A stretch of 64,000 bases of DNA from Roseivirga seohaensis (lineage in GTDB: Bacteria; Bacteroidota; Bacteroidia; Cytophagales; Cyclobacteriaceae): assembly GCF_001592945.1 (NCBI RefSeq), contig NZ_LRPB01000023.1:310001-374000 (forward strand). Direction: 5' to 3'. This document shows, one piece after another, positions 27,075-35,207 of this stretch. The notes under the pieces were generated by a model. The model saw nothing but the letters and a program-made list of their open reading frames with translations, had not been told where the DNA came from and did not search any database. A program made the position numbers and the translations under genes. Each line of letters begins with the position of its first letter. Position 1 is the stretch's first letter.

Positions 27075-28799
27075 ATGATATCTGCCGAAAACCAAATAAG
27101 GTTCGTAAGTGATTCAACAGCACTTCTCTCAATGCGTGATTCTGATTTTGATGCCTACAGTGCTATTGGTGAAGTCATAGATAATTCCATTCAAGCCGAT
27201 TCAAAAGAAATTAAGATTCGAGTTAAAGCCCATAAGGAAGCAAGGCAAAGAATTGGTGAGTTTCAAGTGGTTGATTGGATTGCATTCGGGGACGATGGTT
27301 CTGGCATGAACAGGGATACATTACATAGATGTTTACAACTAGGGTTTTCTAGTAGGTATAACGACAGATCGGGTATTGGGAGGTTTGGAGTTGGAATGAC
27401 TTTGGGTGCAATCAATCAATGTAAAAAGGTTGAGGTTTATTCTAAAGTGAAAGGTGGAGTTTGGCTTTACACATTGATAGATATTGATGATATAACTGGG
27501 ACTCCTGCCAAAATGAACTCTATTCCAGAGCCCAAGGAAAGTAAGATTCCCGAGGAATTTGCAGCTTTGGTAAATCAAGAACAAGGGACTTTGGTAATTT
27601 GGAGTAAATACGACAAACAACCGGTGAGTGCTGATTCAATGGTTAAGGAAATGGATATTTGGATTGGACGCACCTTCCGAAAGTTCATATGGGGAGAAGT
27701 TGATGTCAATGGATCGACTAATAAATTGAATATTGAAATCAACAATGTGAAAGTTTTAGCCCTTGATCCTCTTCATGTAAAAAATGAACGATTTCCGAGT
27801 GATAAATCCTCTTATCAAACAGAGCCAATAGTTATCGATTGGCCAATCCCTACAGAAGATGGAGAAATTTTCAAAGACCTTGCCTCAAATGAAATAAAGA
27901 TACAATTATCTCTGATCGACCCATCTCTTCGAGATTATCAAGGTGTTGGTAACGCTAAAGAAACAAGAGATCGATTTATTGATAGAAACGAAGGTGTTTC
28001 GATCCTAAGAAATGGTAGAGAAGTTTTTTATGGTGAAATTCCTCACTGGAAACCAGCTTTTGAGGAAATTGATCGCTGGTGGGGATGCGAAATCTCGTTC
28101 GATCCTATTTTAGACAAGGTGTTTGCCGTAAAAAACATAAAGAGAGGCGCAGTACCAATCACCACGCTTAAGCAGTCTATAAATGAGAAAATTGTACCAA
28201 CAATTAAAACATTTAGAGAACAAGTTTCAGAGCATTGGAAAAAGCGAAAGGTAGAAAAAGCGCAGGAAAAGCTAAAAGAGCAAAGTGATAATGGAACTGC
28301 CACTGGTCATGAAGAAGCAGAAGGTGTAGCAAAAAAATCAGAGACTCAAAAACCTCAAATAACACCTCAAACTCAAACCAATGCAAATGTGCTGGCTTCA
28401 CAAATTCATGCCAACGAAACCGCGGAGCAACAAGCAGCCTGGGCTACAAAATTTGCCAGCCAACCATACACCATTATAGATGAAAGCTGGAAATCTCCTG
28501 AATTTATTGAGATTCATCCCTTAGGAGGCTCAGATGTAATCAAGTATAATTTGAAGCACCCATTTGTTGAAGAGTTATACAGTCTGGTTGATCAACTACA
28601 ATCCTCAGAAGCGGATCAAGAACTAGCTATGAAGCTAAAAAGCCTAATAGATCTGCTGATAATAAGTTATGCAAAATCGGAATCCATGTTTGATAAGGAT
28701 AGGGAGTTTAAAGCCGAGCGATTCTTCGAGGATTTAAAGATTAGCTGGGGGCAATACCTGAAAAGTTATTTGGAGACATGGAAGTCAGAAAATTATTAA
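27075..28799 (+). CDS. GHKL (MORC-like) ATPase of the island
   Basis: A 574-residue protein with a Bergerat ATP-binding fold. N-box AIGEVIDNSIQAD (E33, N37), G1 box FGDDGSGM (71-78) and G2 box GIGRFGVGM (100-108) are complete. Middle region YRDGREV-like (SILRNGREVFYGEIPHWKP, about 315-335) resembles the S5 transducer of MORC/Hsp90-type ATPases. A low-complexity, glutamine/threonine-rich linker (about 395-450) joins a helical tail. MORC-like ATPases occur in bacterial restriction and defence neighbourhoods. It begins 6 nt after the desulfurase gene and one base before the helicase gene, so it should work with them. Confidence 0.85.
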   Translation: MISAENQIRFVSDSTALLSMRDSDFDAYSAIGEVIDNSIQADSKEIKIRVKAHKEARQRIGEFQVVDWIAFGDDGSGMNRDTLHRCLQLGFSSRYNDRSGIGRFGVGMTLGAINQCKKVEVYSKVKGGVWLYTLIDIDDITGTPAKMNSIPEPKESKIPEEFAALVNQEQGTLVIWSKYDKQPVSADSMVKEMDIWIGRTFRKFIWGEVDVNGSTNKLNIEINNVKVLALDPLHVKNERFPSDKSSYQTEPIVIDWPIPTEDGEIFKDLASNEIKIQLSLIDPSLRDYQGVGNAKETRDRFIDRNEGVSILRNGREVFYGEIPHWKPAFEEIDRWWGCEISFDPILDKVFAVKNIKRGAVPITTLKQSINEKIVPTIKTFREQVSEHWKKRKVEKAQEKLKEQSDNGTATGHEEAEGVAKKSETQKPQITPQTQTNANVLASQIHANETAEQQAAWATKFASQPYTIIDESWKSPEFIEIHPLGGSDVIKYNLKHPFVEELYSLVDQLQSSEADQELAMKLKSLIDLLIISYAKSESMFDKDREFKAERFFEDLKISWGQYLKSYLETWKSENY

Positions 28800-28800
28800 A

Positions 28801-30441
28801 ATGCTCTTTAGTAATTTAACAAAGCCCAAACTTCAAGAACTAATCAGTGAGTCCGTTTTGGATCGACTGGAAAGAATTATCCCCGTTATAAAGGGGGATG
28901 CCACCGACCCAAATGAGATTTACCGGAAAGATACATTAGTCAAAATATTTACATCATTTTCAAATTCAAATCTATTCAAGGATAAGGGATTCCTCAGTGA
29001 GTTACTAAATACTACTTCAGAAGAAACAATTGATCGCATTTGTGAGGAAACAGAAATATCAATAAGCGGAAAAAGCTTTAAGCAAAAGACAGAAGCTTTA
29101 TTAAAAAAAGGGTGGACTGATTACGAGTTTTGTTCGAAGTTTCTATCAGTTGCCGAATTGCCTGATTCTTTCTTGCCAATAAAGCAGGAACCTTTTCTTC
29201 CTGAAGAGGATTGCCTGCCTCCAATAGCTCCTTTTAAGACGCTTAAGGACTACCAAACTGGTGTATTCCAGCAGAGTATGGAGCTCATCAAAATCTTGAA
29301 TTCAAGGTTTATTGTTCAAATGCCTACGGGTTCAGGTAAGACGCGAACATCCATGGAAATTATTACAGATGTACTCTGTAAGAATCCAGAAGGAAGCATC
29401 GTGTTTTGGCTTGCGCATTCTGAAGAGCTCTGCGAACAGGCGGTACAGTGTTTCAAAGAAGTTTGGGAGCACGTTGGAAATAAAAGAGTGAAGGTTTTTC
29501 GGGTTTGGGATAAAGGAAAACTCAGCTTTACTTTTCCAGAGTCGGCTTTTATGGTTGGTGGTTTTCAGAAACTTCATGCCTTACTGAAAAAGGATCAAAT
29601 CCCATTTAATGAGGTAAAAAAACGAATCGTTCTTTTGGTTATAGATGAGGCGCATAAAGTTTTGGCCCCTACGTATTTGGAAGCTACAAGAGCTTTAATA
29701 GGTGATACCACCAAAGTAATTGGGCTCACTGCTACACCAGGTAGGCATATCGATGATATGGAAGAAAATAAATCACTTTCGGATTTTTTCTTAAACAAGA
29801 TCATCACCATAGAATCAGCGGGTAATCAATCGGTAATTCAATACCTAAGGGAAAAGAAGGTGCTGTCACGAGCCACTTTCGAGCCACTAATTACCAATAT
29901 CAATTACGAATTAGACGATAAACAGAAGAAGCATCTTCAAACCTTTTATGATTTCCCAGAAGGATTATTGAGAAGGATTGGCAATGATGATTTCAGGAAT
30001 CTAGAGATCGTAAAAAGAATTGATAAAGAATGCTCAGATAGTAATCCACAAATTATATTCTTTGCTTGTAGTGTGGATCAATCCAAGTTCATCTGTTCAT
30101 TACTTGTCTATATTGGATATAATGCAGCACATGTTGACGGGGGAACGGAAAAGCCCATGAGGCAGAAATTGATTGATGATTTCAAGAGCGGAGAGATTCA
30201 AATCATCTGCAACTATGGCGTGTTGTCCACCGGATTTGATGCGCCAAAAACGGATGTTGTATTTATTGCAAGACCCACAAGATCCATCGTACTGTACAGT
30301 CAAATGATAGGCAGAGGATTAAGAGGTCAGGCTATAGGTGGAACTGAAAAGTGTAAGGTTATTACGGTTAGGGACAATATCATTGGCCTACCAGATGAGG
30401 ATGACATTTTTGATTATTTCGATGAGTATTTTGATAAATGA
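28801..30441 (+). CDS. SF2 DEAH-box helicase of the island
   Basis: A 546-residue helicase. Residues 1-140 are an unrecognised accessory domain. Motif I MPTGSGKT (174-181), motif II IDEAHK (282-285 DEAH), motif III LTATPGRH and motif VI QMIGRGLRG are all intact, and the helicase C-terminal domain has SVDQSKFICSLL and TGFDAPKTDVVF. It is like the translocase cores of type I/III restriction enzymes, without a visible nuclease domain; the PLD gene that follows may supply that. It overlaps the next gene by 4 bases. Confidence 0.9.
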   Translation: MLFSNLTKPKLQELISESVLDRLERIIPVIKGDATDPNEIYRKDTLVKIFTSFSNSNLFKDKGFLSELLNTTSEETIDRICEETEISISGKSFKQKTEALLKKGWTDYEFCSKFLSVAELPDSFLPIKQEPFLPEEDCLPPIAPFKTLKDYQTGVFQQSMELIKILNSRFIVQMPTGSGKTRTSMEIITDVLCKNPEGSIVFWLAHSEELCEQAVQCFKEVWEHVGNKRVKVFRVWDKGKLSFTFPESAFMVGGFQKLHALLKKDQIPFNEVKKRIVLLVIDEAHKVLAPTYLEATRALIGDTTKVIGLTATPGRHIDDMEENKSLSDFFLNKIITIESAGNQSVIQYLREKKVLSRATFEPLITNINYELDDKQKKHLQTFYDFPEGLLRRIGNDDFRNLEIVKRIDKECSDSNPQIIFFACSVDQSKFICSLLVYIGYNAAHVDGGTEKPMRQKLIDDFKSGEIQIICNYGVLSTGFDAPKTDVVFIARPTRSIVLYSQMIGRGLRGQAIGGTEKCKVITVRDNIIGLPDEDDIFDYFDEYFDK

Positions 30442-31388
30442 CTATGCTTTTCAAAAACGGATTTGATCTTCAACCCAAACTCAGCGAATACATCAATCGT
30501 TCGCAAAGACTTTTTATTTTCTCACCATATATAAAATTGAAAACGCTAAAGACGCTAATCGATGGACAGAAAAATGTTAAAGCAGTTTTTGTCAGGTGGG
30601 AAACCAAAGATATAATTCTTGGCGCATCAGACCTAGAAATTTATCCGTACCTCAAATCGAAAGGAATTTTACTTTTCAGAAATTCACGATTACATCTCAA
30701 AGCATATCTTGACGAATACAAAAATTGTTTTCTCACAACTGCAAACATTTCTTCACGAGCGCTGAACCTTCCACCTTATTCAAGGTACAATTATGAAATA
30801 GGAACATTAGTAGAGGATTTGGCTATTGAGGACCGTTTGTATTTTCAAATCATTGAAAGCGAAAGCGTTTTAATAACTGATAATATTTATAACCAGCTTA
30901 TTGACCAACTGCCTGAAAAGAAACGTGAATTCCCCAACGAAGATGATTTCGATTTTAAATTTGAGTCACCCGACAAGGATTTTCTTATTTCATCTCTACC
31001 AATGACCTATAGCGTTGAAACACTTTTTAGAATATATATGGATACAGAATTTGTAAATGAAGTAGAACTCAATTGTGCATTACACGACTTGGCTATATAT
31101 AAAATACCTTTGGGACTTCCTTCAAGTAAATTTAGAGAAAAATTAGTTGATGCTTTTTTTTCACATCGATTCATTGAATGTTTTTTAGAGAATTTAAAAG
31201 GCTCTAATGAAATTTATTTTGGAACTGCAAAAGAATGGATTCATAAAAACTGTACCGATTCTCCTACTCCTAGAAAGTGGGAAATCACAGAAAATATTCA
31301 AATACTTTATAGATGGATTGTGAAATTGGGCAGTGGTAAATATGCAGTTGACAGACCTAATTATTCTGAAAGATTATTCAAAGTTTAA
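30438..31388 (+). CDS. Phospholipase D-family (HKD) endonuclease-like protein
   Basis: A 316-residue protein. A single HKD-type motif is visible, RLHLKAYLDE...FLTTANIS, with H86, K88 and N103; the acidic residue of HxKx4D is an E here. One motif per chain implies a dimeric active site, as in the PLD nucleases of several restriction systems. The rest (about 150-316) is unrecognised and helical. It is the last gene of the operon, with ATGA overlap with the helicase gene. A nuclease role is likely but not proven. Confidence 0.75.
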   Translation: MTMLFKNGFDLQPKLSEYINRSQRLFIFSPYIKLKTLKTLIDGQKNVKAVFVRWETKDIILGASDLEIYPYLKSKGILLFRNSRLHLKAYLDEYKNCFLTTANISSRALNLPPYSRYNYEIGTLVEDLAIEDRLYFQIIESESVLITDNIYNQLIDQLPEKKREFPNEDDFDFKFESPDKDFLISSLPMTYSVETLFRIYMDTEFVNEVELNCALHDLAIYKIPLGLPSSKFREKLVDAFFSHRFIECFLENLKGSNEIYFGTAKEWIHKNCTDSPTPRKWEITENIQILYRWIVKLGSGKYAVDRPNYSERLFKV

Positions 31389-31851
31389 AACTCACCACTT
31401 ATAAAAGTGAAGAATTAAACACAATTATGAGGTACTGCCTTTGTTAGTTGAAACAGGCCTAACTTCTATTGCTCCAGTTATTCTTGCTCTTGGTCTTCCC
31501 GCTCTCCTAGCAACTCTAAAGCCTTCGTCAATTGAATGGCATTACTAGCAATGTATTAATTTCTTATTTGAATCATAATGGCCATCACCGTGGCCAAATG
31601 CTGTACTACAATTCTTTACGCTTCAATTTTCTTTCACCCAATTGACTCTACTTTTATTTGAGTTCCATTGGTAGGTCAAAAGTCACGTTTCTTAATGTAT
31701 GTCGCATGATTTATATAATCTTCTGATCTCCAAAACTTAAAATTAGGTGGAATTAAACAAGTTTAAACAGTTTTAAGCATCGAAGTATCATATTAGACAA
31801 CCATTTGCGTAACCACTTACGTATAATCTCTATTTACATTTAAAACTGCTT
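31389..31851 (+). other. 463-bp intergenic region at the right boundary of the defence island
   Basis: No intact gene. It contains a DinB-family gene remnant (31520-31612), a weak hairpin CACTT/AAGTG just after the PLD gene, and a small inverted repeat CGTAA/TTACG (31808-31821) near the next gene. No clear promoter matching TAnnTTTG is seen before the DinB gene. Confidence 0.5.
31520..31612 (+). pseudogene. DinB-family gene remnant
   Basis: In one frame from 31520 the translation contains VLISYLNHNGHHRGQML (31553-31603), which matches residues VISYLDHNAHHRGQMV of the intact DinB gene 0.7 kb downstream, including the metal-binding HxxxHH. Stop codons flank the match (a TAA at 31517-31519 in frame) and there is no start, so it is a decayed copy. 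Confidence 0.75.
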
Positions 31852-32355
31852 ATGAAAACCAAACTAAAACAATTTGCCTTTTCGTCCTTTGCACTGTGTG
31901 TGTTGGTCATTGGGCTCACCAGCGCCAACCTAAAACCAGCAGATGGCGATTATGATTACCTCAAACAAAGGCTAGAAATTACCAAAGCATTTACCATAGA
32001 AGTGTTTAATGCCATGCCAGAGGCAGATTACAATTTCAAGCCCAATGAGGAGCAACGCACTTTTGGGGCTCAGGCCTATCACATTGCGTATAGTATCGAT
32101 TATTACCGTAGGGCTTTTCAAAATCGAGGGCAAGCCGAATGGAGTCCTGGCGATGAAAATATTAAAAGCAAAGCAGAGCTGACCAAATGGGCTGGGGAGC
32201 AATTTGATGCCATGCACAAATTGATTCTTGCGAGTGAACAAAATGACGCAGTTACGGCTCTAGTAATTTCATACTTAGACCATAATGCCCACCACCGAGG
32301 CCAAATGGTAAGTTATTTAAGAATGAAAGGAATTAAGCCTCCTGCTTATCGCTAA
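31852..32355 (+). CDS. DinB family protein, exported
   Basis: A 167-residue four-helix-bundle protein with a signal peptide (MKTKLKQFAFSSFALCVLVIGLTSA). The metal-binding histidines are visible in AYHIAYSIDYYRR and in DHNAHHRGQM, the DinB/YfiT pattern. DinB-like proteins bind zinc or nickel and some are thiol-dependent transferases; the substrate here is unknown. A broken paralogue lies directly upstream, which suggests an old duplication or a scar from insertion of the defence island. Confidence 0.85.
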   Translation: MKTKLKQFAFSSFALCVLVIGLTSANLKPADGDYDYLKQRLEITKAFTIEVFNAMPEADYNFKPNEEQRTFGAQAYHIAYSIDYYRRAFQNRGQAEWSPGDENIKSKAELTKWAGEQFDAMHKLILASEQNDAVTALVISYLDHNAHHRGQMVSYLRMKGIKPPAYR

Positions 32356-32380
32356 ACGAATTGTATTGTGTATTGGAATG

Positions 32381-32409
32381 GGCTGTGCCGAAAGGTGTGG
32401 CCTTTTTTT
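32381..32409 (+). terminator. Terminator of the DinB gene
   Basis: GGCTGTGCC, a GAAA tetraloop, GGTGTGGCC (with several G-T pairs) and seven T. It follows the stop at 32355 by 26 bases. Confidence 0.75.
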
Positions 32410-32490
32410 GTTACTCAGGCCCAAGAATTTCTCAGCCTTGTTAATTCCATGGATATTACGTTTATTTAATCTTTGTATAGAGAAATTATA

Positions 32491-33690
32491 ATGCAATATA
32501 ATCCTATTAAAGCACTTTTGGCTGTATTGTTACTTAGTTCTTGTGGAGGAACTGAAAACAGTGAGAAAGCAGATAACATAATAGCCGAAAGAAAGCCATT
32601 AGAGCTTATTGATAAAGGAATCAAAAGCTTTCCACTAGATTTTGAAACTGACTTTCAGGGAATCAAAGATCCATCTATTTTTCAAGAGAATGGTAAAGAA
32701 TACCTGACCTTTTATAACCAGCCAAACCACTCTATTTATCTGTATGGTTATGATTCTGCGAAACTCTACCAAAAAATAACCCTCTCTGAGCAGGGGCCGA
32801 ATGGAGTACCTCGGCATATCTCTAAATACTTTATACACCGGATGGATTCTATTTTTATTGACTTGATAACAGTCAACATGTACCTCGTAAACGGTAATGC
32901 CGAAATTATAGACAAATTAACTCTAAGAGAAAACAAAAGCGTCACATTTGACGGAGCCACTACCTTCAAAAACAATACGTTGAACGTGAGCGTCATAAAC
33001 AACTACCTGCTAAATAAGACTAATAAGCCATTTCTTAGAGCCTATATCAACTGGGAAGTAGACTCTATTACTTCTGAGTTCATTCAGCCAGAATCATTTA
33101 TCAATCCCTTTGAAGAAATTCAAACGCTGAGAAACACTAAGGGTAAGACAATAAGACCCCTCGAGAAACATTTCGTGGCAGACGATCAGTATATCTACAC
33201 TACTACACCCATTTCAGACAGTATCTATGTTTTTGAAGATAACGAAATTGTAAAGTCTATTTATGCTGGAATTCCATCCATAACCATAGCAGACTATAAA
33301 AGCTACATGCCACTTATGGAAAGAATAGTTAGTTCAAATGGTGGAAGTGGAAGCATCACAAACGTAATAGAATTAAATCAACCTCCGTATTTCACAAACT
33401 TGTTCCTGTCTCCAAATCACAAATACTTATACAGACTATTAAGCCACGGTACAAAACCAAAACTGAACCCTTATAACAATAAGGAATATCCTGTGATTAC
33501 TGCTGCCTCTTTACTTGTCCTCGATCTTAGCACAGAAGAAATTACTAGCATTGAATTACCTGTAAACGAGTTGAAAATTGGTGTCCCTATAAGCGCAGGA
33601 ATTTTCGCAAGCAATACAGGTCTACATATTCAAGTGAAAGGCCAAGAAAACGAAAATGAAATCCAGTTCAGAGTTTTTGGAGTGAAGTAA
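32491..33690 (+). CDS. DUF4221-like lipoprotein, first tandem copy
   Basis: A 399-residue lipoprotein. The ATG at 32491 gives the signal MQYNPIKALLAVLLLSSC with lipobox cysteine at 18. The body has repeated strand patterns like a beta-propeller (KEYLTFYNQPNHSIYLYGYDSAKLYQKITLSEQGPNGV), typical of DUF4221-type proteins in Bacteroidota. The next gene is a clear tandem paralogue with near-identical first 50 residues, including LELIDKGIKSFPL. The role in the envelope is unknown; a 6-bladed propeller sensor or binding protein is possible. Confidence 0.75.
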   Translation: MQYNPIKALLAVLLLSSCGGTENSEKADNIIAERKPLELIDKGIKSFPLDFETDFQGIKDPSIFQENGKEYLTFYNQPNHSIYLYGYDSAKLYQKITLSEQGPNGVPRHISKYFIHRMDSIFIDLITVNMYLVNGNAEIIDKLTLRENKSVTFDGATTFKNNTLNVSVINNYLLNKTNKPFLRAYINWEVDSITSEFIQPESFINPFEEIQTLRNTKGKTIRPLEKHFVADDQYIYTTTPISDSIYVFEDNEIVKSIYAGIPSITIADYKSYMPLMERIVSSNGGSGSITNVIELNQPPYFTNLFLSPNHKYLYRLLSHGTKPKLNPYNNKEYPVITAASLLVLDLSTEEITSIELPVNELKIGVPISAGIFASNTGLHIQVKGQENENEIQFRVFGVK

Positions 33691-33744
33691 ATAATATACA
33701 CCTCCTCGACAATTTGCTGATTTAAACCTTATAACAGATTCAAA

Positions 33745-34974
33745 ATGCGATATAATCCTATTAAAACACTTTTGGTTGTATTGTTACTTAGTTCTTGTGG
33801 AGGAACTGAAAAAAGTGAGAAAACCGATAACATAATAGCCGAAAGAAAGCCATTAGAGCTTATTGATAAAGGAATCAAGAGTTTTCCTCTTGACCACGAA
33901 ACCGACTTTCAGTGGATAAAAGACCCGTCTATTTTTCAAAAAAATGGTAAAGAATATTTGACTTTTTACAACAGGCCAAATCATTCTATCTATCTGTATG
34001 ACTACGATTCGGCTCAGCTTTTCAAAAAAGTAACCCTATCTGAGCAAGGGCCGAATACCGTACCCAAACCTTTTCGGTTCAAATATTTGATCCACAGTAT
34101 GGATTCGATCTTTGTTCAGATACCATATAGCGGGATATACCTTATAAATAATCAGGCTGAAGTCATTCATAGATTGGTTTCAAACGGAGAGATGACCTTT
34201 TCACAAAGAAGGGCAGAAAGAATCAACACAGTTTCATTAGATGAAGCCAGCACCTATAAAAAGGGTATGTTAAGCGTTGCAAACAATAACCAGATAAATC
34301 AACCAAACAGACCTTTTGTTCGGGCCTTTGTCAATTGGGAAATAGGTTCCATTACTTCTGATTTTATTCGGCCAGAATCATTTATCACTCTCTATGAAGA
34401 AATTCAAGCAGTAAGAAATACGAAGGGTAAAACCATAATGCCTCTTCCAAAACATTTTGCGGCAGACGATCAATATGTGTATGCCACTACACCGATTTCA
34501 GATAGTATTTATGTTTTTGCAGGAAATGAACTTGTAAAGCCTATATATGCTGGCGTTCCATCCGAAACCATAACAGATTATAAAAGCTATATGCCCTTAC
34601 GGGAATTGATTATTGAATCAAGTGGGGGGAGCGGTAGTGTCTCGGGCCCATCAAAAATGAATCAACCTCCATTCTTCACAAACTTGTATATTTCCCCAAA
34701 TCACAAATACTTGTATAGGATATTAAGCCACGGAACAAAGCCAGCAATCAACCTAACAACTAACATTGAATATGCGGCCATTACTTCGGCCACGCTGCTT
34801 GTTCTTGATCTTACCACAGAAGAAACTACCAGCATTGAATTACCTATAGGTGAACTAAAGCTATATGTGCCAACTAGCTCGGGAGTTTTTGCAAATAATG
34901 CTGGTTTGCATATTCAAGTAAAAGATCAACAAAACGAAGACGAGATCCAGTTCAGAGTTTTTGGGGTGAAGTAA
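33745..34974 (+). CDS. DUF4221-like lipoprotein, second tandem copy
   Basis: A 409-residue lipoprotein, paralogous to the preceding gene over its full length. The signal peptide MRYNPIKTLLVVLLLSSC has its lipobox cysteine at 18. Shared blocks include LSEQGPN, TTPISDSIYVF, ITDYKSYMPL and the C-terminal EDEIQFRVFGVK. The 54-bp gap and the strong 5' nucleotide identity point to a recent tandem duplication. The function is unknown. Confidence 0.75.
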   Translation: MRYNPIKTLLVVLLLSSCGGTEKSEKTDNIIAERKPLELIDKGIKSFPLDHETDFQWIKDPSIFQKNGKEYLTFYNRPNHSIYLYDYDSAQLFKKVTLSEQGPNTVPKPFRFKYLIHSMDSIFVQIPYSGIYLINNQAEVIHRLVSNGEMTFSQRRAERINTVSLDEASTYKKGMLSVANNNQINQPNRPFVRAFVNWEIGSITSDFIRPESFITLYEEIQAVRNTKGKTIMPLPKHFAADDQYVYATTPISDSIYVFAGNELVKPIYAGVPSETITDYKSYMPLRELIIESSGGSGSVSGPSKMNQPPFFTNLYISPNHKYLYRILSHGTKPAINLTTNIEYAAITSATLLVLDLTTEETTSIELPIGELKLYVPTSSGVFANNAGLHIQVKDQQNEDEIQFRVFGVK

Positions 34975-35117
34975 ACCCGATACAAAGCAGCATTACATCT
35001 TCGCGACAGTTCAGTGCAGACAAATTACAGTTCATTGCATTGCAGTTTTTTCTTGCGCAGCATCTTCCCATCATTGTAAGGTCGATTAGCCATTTGGCGC
35101 ATCGGCAAGAGGTCAAG

Positions 35118-35181
35118 CCCGATAGGTCATCGGGAACTCAAAACAACAAAGTCAGTTGAAAGGCAGGTTTGGTCACCTGCC
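35118..35181 (+). promoter_or_regulatory. Structured leader upstream of the SDHY-repeat gene
   Basis: Two perfect hairpins lie before the ATG at 35208: CCCGAT-AGGTC-ATCGGG (35118-35134) and GGCAGGT-TTGGTC-ACCTGCC (35162-35181). They match no riboswitch class I know. They may be a structured 5' leader. Confidence 0.4.
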
Positions 35182-35207
35182 AGCAACTGCCTAAAACGAA
35201 ACAAACT

